Shown one piece after another: positions 45,061 to 52,895 of a stretch of DNA of 64,000 bases; position 1 is the stretch's first letter; every line of letters starts with the position of its first letter. The notes beneath the pieces were generated by a model. It was not told the DNA's origin. It did no database searches and saw nothing but the letters and a program-made list of their open reading frames with translations. Both the position numbers and the translations under genes were made by a program. The stretch covers positions 62,001 through 126,000 of the forward strand of contig JAJFFF010000041.1 of the NCBI GenBank assembly GCA_021776785.1. Reading direction: 5' to 3'. This DNA comes from Planctomycetota bacterium (GTDB lineage Bacteria > Planctomycetota > PLA2).

Positions 45061-45692
45061 TCTTCGACATCTCTCCGCTCTTGGACGCCGATGTTGCGGT
45101 GTGGCCGGGCGACTCGAAGTTCGAAGCGCGCGATCTGTTGCGGCTGGAAGATGGATCGAGCGTGCACCTCTCCACGATTGCGCTGTCGTGTCACACCGGC
45201 GCGCACGCGGACGCGCCGTGTCATTACGTGCAGGGCGGGGATGCGATCGACGTTGCGCCCCTGGAGCGTTACCTTGGGCCGTGTTTGTTGATCGACGTTG
45301 CGTTGCCCGATGGCCACCTCGGCGTCACGCCCGACCTGGTTGCCCATGTTGACGACGCGACGTTGCGTGCGCACCCGCGCGTGTTGTTGCGGACGGGCTG
45401 CATGACGGATCGCACGACGTTCCCGGATCCGGTGACGCATCTAACGCCGGAGCTTGTGCACGCACTTGCCGACCGCGGCGTTGTGTTGATTGGGATCGAC
45501 TCGCCGAGCGTGGACGACTTCAACAGCAAGGATCTGCCGAGCCACCACGCGCTCGCCGCGCGCGGCGTGTCGAACTTGGAGTGCTTGGCGTTAGCCGGCG
45601 TGCCGGCCGGCGCGTACGAGTTGATCGCGCTCCCGCTCAAACTGGCGGGCCGCGACGCCAGCCCGGTGCGAGCGATTTTGCGTCCTCTCTAG
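45057..45692 (+). CDS. Kynurenine formamidase / cyclase family
   Basis: The protein has 211 residues, the usual KynB length, of the cyclase (metal hydrolase) family. The metal motif HTGAHADAPCH near residue 43 matches HxGTHxDxPxH. Later blocks are VLLRTGCMTD, LIGIDSPSVDDF and NLECLALAGVPAGAYELIALPLKL, typical of KynB. KynB hydrolyses N-formylkynurenine to kynurenine, one step before the kynureninase-like enzyme encoded upstream. The TTG start at 45057 overlaps the upstream TGA (45058-45060), which implies translational coupling. Confidence 0.82.
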   Translation: MIFDISPLLDADVAVWPGDSKFEARDLLRLEDGSSVHLSTIALSCHTGAHADAPCHYVQGGDAIDVAPLERYLGPCLLIDVALPDGHLGVTPDLVAHVDDATLRAHPRVLLRTGCMTDRTTFPDPVTHLTPELVHALADRGVVLIGIDSPSVDDFNSKDLPSHHALAARGVSNLECLALAGVPAGAYELIALPLKLAGRDASPVRAILRPL

Positions 45693-45736
45693 AGAGCAGC
45701 GGATTTCCCGGACCGTCCATCGAAAAAGACGGAAAA

Positions 45737-45820
45737 TGCGCGAAAAATCCCGCACGCCGACGCCGTAAACTAAGTTCCAATAGCAAGTTATAGAATTGTA
45801 ACGGGGGACCTGGTCCCATC
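45737..45820. repeat. Isolated REP-like repeat, partial copy
   Basis: TGCGCGAAAAATCCCGCA (45737-45754) is identical to the inner repeat arm at 49543-49560 and close to that at 31421-31438. GGGACCTGGTCCCATCTCG (45804-45822) resembles a decayed outer end. No transposase is present and the copy looks truncated. Together with the flanking 235 bp it fills the gap before the next gene. Confidence 0.7.
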
Positions 45821-45927
45821 TCGGGCGTGCTGCTATTTCCGCGGTTCCTGCTCAAATTCCGAAGTGGCCCAGAGTCTGCGTAAGGCCAACGTAGTAATGT
45901 AAAAGCTTGTCACTTCTGAGGCCTTCT

Positions 45928-47436
45928 ATGCAAAACCGTGATATCCGGCGCACCTTGATTCTGCTCCTTGCTCTGGGGGTCTTCCTCCAGCCGATTTCCT
46001 CGCCTGTTTGGGCGCAAGAGGAAGACGACGGCATTGAGATCGAGGAGAACGATGGGAAGGGCGGCGATCCGTCGGGGAAGGGGAAGTACGACGCCGAAGA
46101 GACGCGCCGGAAAAACTCCGGGCTCGCGGGCGGCGGTCCCCAAGACGACGGCGACGCGCACGCGCCGAAGGTCAAGCTGTCGCTGCAGCAACAGATCAAC
46201 AAGGCGATCAAGGACGGCGTCGAGTGGCTGAAGAAGCGTCAGGGCAAGGATGGTTCGTGGGGGCCTGTGCGCGCGAACCGACGGTATGGCGAATCCAAAG
46301 CCAGCGGCAACTACATCCGCGATGAGCTCGGCCCGACTGCTTGGTCGGTCTACACGCTATCGAAGTGCGGTGTGCCGGCGAAAGATCCGGTCGTAAGAAA
46401 GGGCCTCAAGTTCATCTCCGACCAAACGAGATACGTGTTTGACGAGATGGGTGGGAAGGCCGCGAAGCGCGACGATCTTGGGAAGGACGGGCTGGGGCAG
46501 CAGCGTGTCGCCCAGAGTTCGCCTCGCGCGCTAACGACCTACGAATCGGCCGCGATCATCCTCATGATCGAAGCCGCGTACCAACGCAGCGAAAAACTCA
46601 CCAAGAAACACAAGGTGCGCAAGTGGAAGACGAAGATGCTGCTTTCGCCGCCGAAGAAGTCCAAGATCCCGAAGAAGGCGTGGGGCGCGATGCACGACCG
46701 CATCATGTGGCTCACGTATGGACGGAAGATCAGGCCGAAGGCTGGCGGCGGCACGACTACCATTAACGGAACGCTCAACGTGAAGGGTCCAAACAATGGT
46801 GGGTGGCGCTACGGCCAGGCCAACGGCGACGCCGATCTTTCGGCAACGCAATTCGTACTGCTTGCGTTTCGCGCCGCGTCACAGGCGGGTTATCCGATGG
46901 AGCGTTTGATGCGCAACGGTCAAACCGTCTGGGAGCGCACGGCCAAGTACGTCATGAACTGCCAGAACCAAGATGGCGGCTTTCGCTATCAAACGCAGCC
47001 GGGCAAAACGACCGGTTCGATGACGGCGTGCGGCATCGCGTCGCTCGTGATTTGCAAAGAGCAAATCGAGCTCGTCAACGCCGAACGTGGCAAGAAAGAG
47101 CCGCAAATCGAGATGCCGTCGGGCATTGCCGAGTCCATCGAGCGCGGCAAGAAGTGGCTCGATCTCAACTTCACGGTCAAACAGAACCCGGGCGGCAGTC
47201 ACCACTACTACTACCTCTACGGCGTTGAGCGCGTTGGTGATCTAACGGCACGCAAGGAGTTCAACAGTATGGACTGGTATGTACGTGGCGCGCGTCTTCT
47301 GATTCCGGCGCAAGCCGGGGATGGTTCGTGGACCGATCAAGGTGCGTATCCCCCGCGCGACGTTTTGGGAAGTTGTTACGCGCTGCTCTTCTTAAAGCGC
47401 GCGACGCCGCCCGTCGTCACGACGACCGAACGCTGA
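45928..47436 (+). CDS. Secreted prenyltransferase/squalene-oxidase-fold protein
   Basis: The protein has 502 residues. A signal peptide (MQNRDIRRTLILLLALGVFL, cut after SSPVWA) leads to an acidic linker and then an alpha/alpha barrel of prenyltransferase/squalene-oxidase repeats. The QW-like motif KKRQGKDGSWGP near residue 90 and its later relatives (NCQNQDGGFRYQT, and AQAGDGSWTDQGAYPP) mark the repeats. Secreted members of this fold are frequent in Planctomycetota. Catalytic residues of true cyclases (DxDD) are not evident, so it is probably a binding or structural protein. The ATG has a Shine-Dalgarno GAGG 6 nt upstream. A strong terminator follows at 47451. Confidence 0.82.
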   Translation: MQNRDIRRTLILLLALGVFLQPISSPVWAQEEDDGIEIEENDGKGGDPSGKGKYDAEETRRKNSGLAGGGPQDDGDAHAPKVKLSLQQQINKAIKDGVEWLKKRQGKDGSWGPVRANRRYGESKASGNYIRDELGPTAWSVYTLSKCGVPAKDPVVRKGLKFISDQTRYVFDEMGGKAAKRDDLGKDGLGQQRVAQSSPRALTTYESAAIILMIEAAYQRSEKLTKKHKVRKWKTKMLLSPPKKSKIPKKAWGAMHDRIMWLTYGRKIRPKAGGGTTTINGTLNVKGPNNGGWRYGQANGDADLSATQFVLLAFRAASQAGYPMERLMRNGQTVWERTAKYVMNCQNQDGGFRYQTQPGKTTGSMTACGIASLVICKEQIELVNAERGKKEPQIEMPSGIAESIERGKKWLDLNFTVKQNPGGSHHYYYLYGVERVGDLTARKEFNSMDWYVRGARLLIPAQAGDGSWTDQGAYPPRDVLGSCYALLFLKRATPPVVTTTER

Positions 47437-47450
47437 CCGATCTACCTACG

Positions 47451-47491
47451 AAAAACGGCCGCTCCCACGAAGGGTGCGGCCGTTTTTTTTT
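47451..47491. terminator. Bidirectional terminator
   Basis: AAAAACGGCCGC (47451-47462) pairs with GCGGCCGTTTTT (47476-47487) around TCCCACGAAGGGT, followed by a run of nine T. It serves the secreted protein gene and the convergent FabL-like gene. Confidence 0.9.
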
Positions 47492-47504
47492 CGGGGTGTT
47501 GGGT

Positions 47505-48272
47505 CTATGCGACGACGCTGGTTCCGCCGTCCACGATCAGCGTTTGGCCGTGGACCATCTTCGCTAGATCCGACACGAGGAAGAGCACGGCATCCGCCAT
47601 GTCCTGCGGCGTGACCAAGCGGCCCGCGGGCGAACGCTTGAGCGATTCTTCCAAGATCTCTTCGCGGTTGGGGAAAAACTTCAACGCGTCGGTGTCCACC
47701 GCGCCGCCTGAGACGACGTTGACGCGGATGTTGTTGATGGCGTTCTCGATCGCTAAGTGGCGCACGAGCGACTCGAGCGCGGCCTTGCTCGCGCCGACCG
47801 CCCCGTAAAACGGAATGGCGTGCGTCGCGCCGAGGCTGCTGACCGCCACGATCGAGCCGCCGCGGTCGCCCATCAGCGGGATCGCGAACTTCGACAACGT
47901 CACCAGCGCGCGTGCGTTGATGTCCATCGTCCAGCGCCAGTCTTTTTCGCGCAGTTGCGTGACCGGCTTCAAGACACCGAGCGCCGCGTTGGACACCAAG
48001 ATGTCGAGTTTGCCGAACTCTTTCTCGAGTGTGGTGAACATCCGCTCGACGTGATCGTCATCCGCGACGTTGCCGCGGAGTTCGAGGGGCTCGGGGCCTA
48101 CCGCCGAGATCATCTTGACCGCTTCGGCCGCCGCTTCGCGGTTGCGCAGATAGTTGAAAGCGACGCGCGCGCCTTGGCTGGCGAGGCACATCGAAATGGC
48201 CCGGCCAATGCCGCGTGAGCCGCCTGTTACGAGCGCGCACTTGCCGGTGAGGTCGATCGCGGAGTTACCCAT
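47505..48272 (-). CDS. fabL: Enoyl-ACP reductase III (FabL-type SDR)
   Basis: The 255-residue short-chain dehydrogenase has the NADPH motif TGGSRGIGRAIS and active-site Tyr/Lys in AIPFYGAVGASKAALESLVRH. The C-terminal stretch VVSGGAVDTDALKFFPNREE, and the ending MVHGQTLIVDGGTSVVA, match FabL closely, as I recall the Bacillus sequence. FabL reduces the enoyl-ACP double bond in fatty-acid elongation and resists triclosan. The family contains other SDRs with similar ends, so activity should be tested. It is convergent with the gene at 45928 and divergent from the hydrolase gene, whose start is 48 bp away. Confidence 0.85.
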   Translation of the reverse strand: MGNSAIDLTGKCALVTGGSRGIGRAISMCLASQGARVAFNYLRNREAAAEAVKMISAVGPEPLELRGNVADDDHVERMFTTLEKEFGKLDILVSNAALGVLKPVTQLREKDWRWTMDINARALVTLSKFAIPLMGDRGGSIVAVSSLGATHAIPFYGAVGASKAALESLVRHLAIENAINNIRVNVVSGGAVDTDALKFFPNREEILEESLKRSPAGRLVTPQDMADAVLFLVSDLAKMVHGQTLIVDGGTSVVA

Positions 48273-48319
48273 GAGTCGAGGAATCCTATGTCAGCGCAAC
48301 CGGGTTTACAATCTGTCGC

Positions 48320-48985
48320 GTGCCGGGGAGTGAATTCGAAACGACGGTCACGCTGCGTTCCAAGGTGCGTGTCGAGCGAAGTTCGCCCGGTGGGCCGCTT
48401 GTCTTGGCGCTTCACGGCTGGGGAATGAGCGAGCGTTCATTTGCGCGTTGGTGTCGATCCGGCATCGAGGCCGAGGGCGCCGAGCATGTTTCCTGGTGGT
48501 TTGCGCGCGGGCCCATGCCCTGCGAGGTGCGGCGCGATCCACGCAAGATCGGTTACGCGTGGTACGTGTTCGACGGCGATCAGGATGCGTTGCGCGCGAG
48601 CATGGATGAATCGCGCGCGTACCTCGTTGGCCTTGCCCGCCAAGCGCAACGCGAACTCCGGCCCTCCTCCATCACCCTGCTTGGGTTTAGCCAAGGCGCG
48701 TATCTCGGTTCGTACATCGCGCTCTCGCATCCGGAGCTGTTCGACGGTTTGGTCGCGTGTTGCGGCCGTCCCAAGAGCGAGTTTCTTGACGACCTCACGC
48801 CCGCCCGCGACCTGCGCGTACTTGTGCAGACCGGTGCGCAGGATACGGCCGTCAAACCGGAGTTGATTGAAAAGGGCGTAGCGCCCCTTTTGGCCGCTGG
48901 ACTCGATGTGACCGTCCGCAGCTACGAAGCGCCGCACAAGCTGATTCCCGAAATGGCGGTCGACGTCGCGCGGTTCGTCACGTGA
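48320..48985 (+). CDS. Alpha/beta hydrolase, phospholipase/carboxylesterase type
   Basis: The protein has 221 residues. LVLALHGWGMSERSF is the oxyanion-hole region. The nucleophile motif is GFSQG in ITLLGFSQGAYLGSYIAL. Asp lies in VQTGAQDTAVKP and His in SYEAPHKLIPEM. The pattern matches the carboxylesterase/lysophospholipase family of small serine hydrolases. The substrate is unknown. The GTG start is supported by TACAAT (48307-48312), 7 nt upstream. Its TGA overlaps the GTG of the DUF1284 gene (GTGA at 48982-48985), so the two are co-translated. Confidence 0.82.
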   Translation: MPGSEFETTVTLRSKVRVERSSPGGPLVLALHGWGMSERSFARWCRSGIEAEGAEHVSWWFARGPMPCEVRRDPRKIGYAWYVFDGDQDALRASMDESRAYLVGLARQAQRELRPSSITLLGFSQGAYLGSYIALSHPELFDGLVACCGRPKSEFLDDLTPARDLRVLVQTGAQDTAVKPELIEKGVAPLLAAGLDVTVRSYEAPHKLIPEMAVDVARFVT

Positions 48986-49395
48986 TTATTCGCGGCCACA
49001 ACCTGCTGTGCATTCAGGGTTATGTCGGCAAAGGCTACAGCGCCGAGTTCGTCGAGAACATGACGCGCATCGTCAACGTGCTCGACGCGGACACGCCTGT
49101 CACGCTTGTCGACGTGCCGGATCTGCTTTGCGCCGCTTGCCCGAATCTGGATCGCGACACGGGCTGCCAACTGCACGGACCGGGCACCGAACGTGGGATC
49201 GTTTCGCAAGATCGCGACGTGTTGCGCCGACTTGGCTACCACCCTGGCGAGACGATTCATTGGGACGACTTGCTCGAGAAGATCGCGGAGCGAATCGAGC
49301 CGGACGACCTTGACGAAATCTGCGGCAAGTGCCCTTGGCTAGAACTAGGCCACTGCAAAGAAGGCCTAAAAAACCTAAAGGCCAAGAGCCAATAG
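48982..49395 (+). CDS. DUF1284 domain protein
   Basis: The protein has 137 residues. The start IIRGHNLLCIQGYVGKGYSAEF matches the DUF1284 opening (RGHHLLC, then GKGYS). Several Cys residues follow: CAACPNLDRDTGC and ICGKCPWLELGHC. The spacing suggests an iron-sulfur cluster or zinc site. The function is not established. It is translationally coupled to the hydrolase gene. The REP-like element begins 48 bp downstream. Confidence 0.85.
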   Translation: MIIRGHNLLCIQGYVGKGYSAEFVENMTRIVNVLDADTPVTLVDVPDLLCAACPNLDRDTGCQLHGPGTERGIVSQDRDVLRRLGYHPGETIHWDDLLEKIAERIEPDDLDEICGKCPWLELGHCKEGLKNLKAKSQ

Positions 49396-49442
49396 GCGCC
49401 CCCAAAAAAAAGAACGCCCCATAACCCAAAAATCGGGACCCA

Positions 49443-49627
49443 GGACGGGACCACTTCTCGGTTTCGGCCGGTGTAACTGCTTTTTGATGCTGGCTTTATG
49501 TTGATCGGCTGCGGGATTTTTCGCGCAGCAGCCGGATGCATTTGCGCGAAAAATCCCGCAGCCAAATCCCGTAAGGCATTGCCTAATATAGAGTTATGCG
49601 CGCCAAGAGCGAGAAGTGGTCCCGTCC
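49443..49627. mobile_element. Non-autonomous REP/MITE-like element with two nested inverted repeats
   Basis: Outer ends GGACGGGACCACTTCTCG (49443-49460) and CGAGAAGTGGTCCCGTCC (49610-49627) are exact inverse 18-mers. The inner arms TGCGGGATTTTTCGCGCA (49510-49527) and TGCGCGAAAAATCCCGCA (49543-49560) are also exact inverses, with a 15-nt spacer. The 185-bp unit carries no gene. Its ends match those of the RAYT element at 30587-31501, so that transposase is the likely driver. It sits upstream of the RNase Z gene. Confidence 0.85.
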
Positions 49628-49661
49628 TAGTATCCCGTCGGGTCCTGGTATTGTCTTTGGC

Positions 49662-50579
49662 TTGTCTGCTCGTGAACTTGTTGCCCTCGGGACCTCTAGT
49701 CAGGTTCCCACTCGCCATCGCAATCACAACGGGTGCTTCTTGCGTTGGGACACCGAGGGCTTTTTGTTTGATCCCGGTGAGGGCAATCAGCGGCAAATGA
49801 TTCACTGCGGGGTCGCAGCATCGCAGATCACGCGCGTGTTCTTGACGCACTTTCACGGCGACCACTGCCTCGGGTTTGCGGGGATCGTTCAGCGGATCAG
49901 TCTGGATCGCGTACCGCATACGATTCCGGCGTACTACCCCGCGTCGGGGCAAAAGTACTTTGACCGCCTGCGGCACGCTTCGATTTACCGCGACTTCGCC
50001 AAGATCGAACAGCGACCGATTACCGAAGAGGGCGAGATCGACCGCGACGAGCGGTTCGTCGTGACCGCGTTGGCGTTGAGTCACGGCGTCGACACGTTTG
50101 GATACCGATTGGTCGAACCCGACGGCGTGACCATGTTGCCCGACAAACTCGAAGCGGCGGGCGTGCGCGGACCGGCCATCCGGAAGCTCATGCAAGACGG
50201 CGTGGTGGACGGCAGCGCGGGCCAAGTGCCGTTGGGCGATGTGAGCGTGCCGCGCCGCGGGAAAAAGATCGCGTTCGTGATGGATACGCGCGTGTGCGAC
50301 AACGCGTTCGAACTGGCGCGCGACGCCGACGTGTTGATCTGCGAATCGACGTACCTGGCAACCGAAGCCACAGAAGCCCAGGAGCGCGGTCATCTAACGG
50401 CGGGAGACGCAGCGCGGATCGCGCACGAAGCCGGCGCTGGGCGTTTGATCCTCACGCATTTTTCGCAGCGGTACGAATCGGTCGCGCCGTTTGTCGAGGA
50501 AGCCGGCGCGATTCACAGCAACGTCGTGGCGCTTTCGGACGGCGATTGCGTGGACCTGCGCACGCCGCTGGAGGGCTAG
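49662..50579 (+). CDS. rnz: Ribonuclease Z (tRNA 3'-end processing)
   Basis: The protein is 305 residues from TTG 49662. It is a metallo-beta-lactamase-fold nuclease with THFHGDH as the HxHxDH metal site, LFDPGEGNQRQM near residue 35 and the closing GRLILTHFSQRYES, typical of RNase Z/ElaC. It cuts the 3' trailer of tRNA precursors. The frame runs upstream to 49596, but that part lies in the REP-like element. I placed the start at TTG 49662 because TATTGT (49649-49654) ends 7 nt upstream and SARELVALGTSSQVPT is where family sequence begins. The last 4 bp overlap the convergent acyltransferase gene. Confidence 0.87.
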   Translation: MSARELVALGTSSQVPTRHRNHNGCFLRWDTEGFLFDPGEGNQRQMIHCGVAASQITRVFLTHFHGDHCLGFAGIVQRISLDRVPHTIPAYYPASGQKYFDRLRHASIYRDFAKIEQRPITEEGEIDRDERFVVTALALSHGVDTFGYRLVEPDGVTMLPDKLEAAGVRGPAIRKLMQDGVVDGSAGQVPLGDVSVPRRGKKIAFVMDTRVCDNAFELARDADVLICESTYLATEATEAQERGHLTAGDAARIAHEAGAGRLILTHFSQRYESVAPFVEEAGAIHSNVVALSDGDCVDLRTPLEG

Positions 50580-51352
50580 CGGTGGCTCTCGTCAGGGGCC
50601 GCCGTAAACGGCGCGGTCCCCGGCCCGTTCGCCCAAAGTGACGACCAGCGCGCGAGCCGCGCGATCGACCGCACAATCGAGAGTTGGTATGGCCGCGTGT
50701 CCTGCGTGTCTTCGGGCACGTAAATCGGCGCGCCGATGCAAACCACCACGGGCAAAAACGGAATCGTGAGCACGGACTTGCTCCACGACCGCGAAAACGT
50801 GATCCGGTTTACGCCCCACGCGCGGATCGGAAGAATGGGAACCCGCCCCGTCGCCGCCAATCGAACGATGCCCGGTTTGACATCCGCCAGCGGCGCCTTC
50901 GGTCCGTCACACGCCATGACCAGCGAGTACCCCGCACCCAGGCTCGCGCGCAGCATCATCAACCCCTCGCCGCCACCGCGGGACGACGAACCGCGCACCA
51001 CTTCGTATCCGAGCATGCGCAAACCCATGGCCGCCAACCCGCCGTCTCGCGAGTACGAGACAATGGCGGCAAACTTGCGGTCTTGAAGCAGTCGCGGCAT
51101 GCCGTTGTAGCAATCGAGAATGTCTTGGTGAATGCACCCGAAAATGACCGGCTGTTTCGTGGCGAGCAAGTCCAACGCAGCGGGATGCGCGCGACGGACA
51201 TATCGATAGATCGGGATGCGACTCGCGCAGTTGAGAGCGCCCTGCGCAAGCGGTCCCCAAAACCGATTCATCCAATGCCCGTCCGGATACGTAATCGCGC
51301 GAATCTTGAAGTCGGTGACGACGGGGTGGTGTTGACGAGAACGTGTATTCAC
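50576..51352 (-). CDS. Lysophospholipid acyltransferase-like protein (DUF374)
   Basis: The protein has 258 residues from GTG 51352. The motifs FGCIHQDILDCYNG (an H-x4-D variant HQDILD), IVSYSRDGGLAA and RGSSSRGGGEGLM followed by DGPKAPLADVKPGIVRLA match DUF374, a branch of lysophospholipid/1-acylglycerol acyltransferases that act on envelope lipids. The GTG lies 7 bp after the stop of the GH3 gene, so the two are probably one operon. The longer frame to 51502 overlaps the GH3 gene and looks non-coding. Confidence 0.78.
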   Translation of the reverse strand: MNTRSRQHHPVVTDFKIRAITYPDGHWMNRFWGPLAQGALNCASRIPIYRYVRRAHPAALDLLATKQPVIFGCIHQDILDCYNGMPRLLQDRKFAAIVSYSRDGGLAAMGLRMLGYEVVRGSSSRGGGEGLMMLRASLGAGYSLVMACDGPKAPLADVKPGIVRLAATGRVPILPIRAWGVNRITFSRSWSKSVLTIPFLPVVVCIGAPIYVPEDTQDTRPYQLSIVRSIARLARWSSLWANGPGTAPFTAAPDESHR

Positions 51353-51359
51353 GGGGTGG

Positions 51360-52832
51360 TCACCGCGCGGAATCGATCGCGAGCAATTCGGTCGCAACGT
51401 CGCGGTGCTGGTAGATGCGCAGGATTTTCCCCTGCCCGGGGCGTCTCCGCAACGCTTCTTGAAATGTGCCGGGGGCGACCGGTGAAACGACGGGGCGCGC
51501 AAACAACAAATTGCCCTCCCGCAGGTGCTGAATCAGCGGATTGGCCTCCCGCATGGCGCGATCGATGCGGTCCGCCAACGTTTGCGCGGATTCCGCGGGG
51601 CGACGCGCGTCCAACTCGACGATCCACTCGTGCCCCGGCGGGCTCGGCTCTGCTGCCGGACAGACGCTAAAGAACGAACAGGCGATGTCCGCACGCTCGA
51701 GAATGCGGGCGGCCTGCTGCGCGTCGAGTTTCTCCGATGCCAAGCTCAACACGTTGCCGGCGCGCCCCTCGACCAGCATGCGCGGCGGCCGCACGCTCGT
51801 AAACGAAACCACGTCTCCGGGTGCGTACGCAAACAGCCCCGAAGGCGTAGTCAACAACACCACGTAACGCACTCCGGTTTCGACCTCGTCGAGAGCAAAC
51901 CGCGGCGGCCGCTCTTGCCCGTAGTCTTCTTCGGGAACGAACTCCAACACGATGTCTTCGAGCATCGGAAGCAGGCCGGGCTCTTCGCCGGGCTGACAGG
52001 CAACCGCCGCTTCGGTGCAGAGATACATCTCCAAAAACGTGGCGTTCGGACAGTACTCGGCGAGCCGCGCGCGATGCGACGAGAGCGCAACACCACTCGT
52101 CACAACCAGCGCCAACTCGGGCCACAGCGCCGCCATTGACGCAACGCCGCGCGACTGTGCGATGTATTCCAACAAGCCGAGGATGTAGCCGGGGATGCCG
52201 AAGATCATGCGTACGTCGTGGTCCGCATAGCGACGCTCGATGGCGTCGTACTTCTTGCCCCAGTCCATTTCGTTCAAAACGTCGAGCGAAGGAATGCCGA
52301 TGTTGTGGAACGGATACGTGCGCGACGCGCCCATGATCCCGGTGATGTATCCGACTGGTTTGTCGAGTTGGTCGCGCATGCGGGGCGGCGCCGCCATTTG
52401 CAATGCGTAGCCGCGCAGCAGCGCGTAGTTGCCGGTGCGCGCCATGTACGACGCGGTCGTGTAGCCGATCGCCCGTTTCAGTCCGCGCACCAGCGCTTTG
52501 GTGAGCGGGACCATCTTCGGCTCGCCGGTCGTGCCGGAGCTCAGGCCGAACGAATACACGGGCTCGGGAAACAACACGTTGCGCTCGCCCGCTGCAATGC
52601 GTTTCCAATACGCGTCGTAGTCGGTCGCGGTGGTCGGCGGCACGGCCGCGCGGTACGATTCAAACGAATCGACCTGATTCAGCTTGTGCGCGCGTCCGAA
52701 TTCGGTGTCGGCGCAGTTCCGCACGATTGACGCGAGCTTGTCGCGTTGCATGCGCGCGAAATCCGCATCCATCGTCGCGAGCGTCGCCATCCGCTTTTCG
52801 ACGCCCGCTTTCACAATCCGCTCCACTTCCAT
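51360..52832 (-). CDS. GH3-family acyl-adenylating enzyme
   Basis: The 490-residue member of the GH3 (auxin-responsive) family belongs to the ANL adenylate-forming superfamily. Signatures are YSFGLSSGTTGEPKMVPLT (phosphate-binding loop), MGASRTYPFHNIGIPSLD, EMYLCTEAAVACQ and YAPGDVVSFTSV. Plant GH3 enzymes join amino acids to jasmonate or auxin; bacterial ones have unknown substrates, probably a carboxylic acid. I chose ATG 52832 (MEVERIVKAG) because the frame upstream has no family similarity. Coupling with an acyltransferase suggests lipid or acyl conjugate modification. Confidence 0.82.
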   Translation of the reverse strand: MEVERIVKAGVEKRMATLATMDADFARMQRDKLASIVRNCADTEFGRAHKLNQVDSFESYRAAVPPTTATDYDAYWKRIAAGERNVLFPEPVYSFGLSSGTTGEPKMVPLTKALVRGLKRAIGYTTASYMARTGNYALLRGYALQMAAPPRMRDQLDKPVGYITGIMGASRTYPFHNIGIPSLDVLNEMDWGKKYDAIERRYADHDVRMIFGIPGYILGLLEYIAQSRGVASMAALWPELALVVTSGVALSSHRARLAEYCPNATFLEMYLCTEAAVACQPGEEPGLLPMLEDIVLEFVPEEDYGQERPPRFALDEVETGVRYVVLLTTPSGLFAYAPGDVVSFTSVRPPRMLVEGRAGNVLSLASEKLDAQQAARILERADIACSFFSVCPAAEPSPPGHEWIVELDARRPAESAQTLADRIDRAMREANPLIQHLREGNLLFARPVVSPVAPGTFQEALRRRPGQGKILRIYQHRDVATELLAIDSAR

Positions 52833-52895
52833 GCGGATGCGTTGATAACCCTTGAGCGGCCCGGGGGCAAGGCTCGGTTTCGGTAGAATGGCCGA

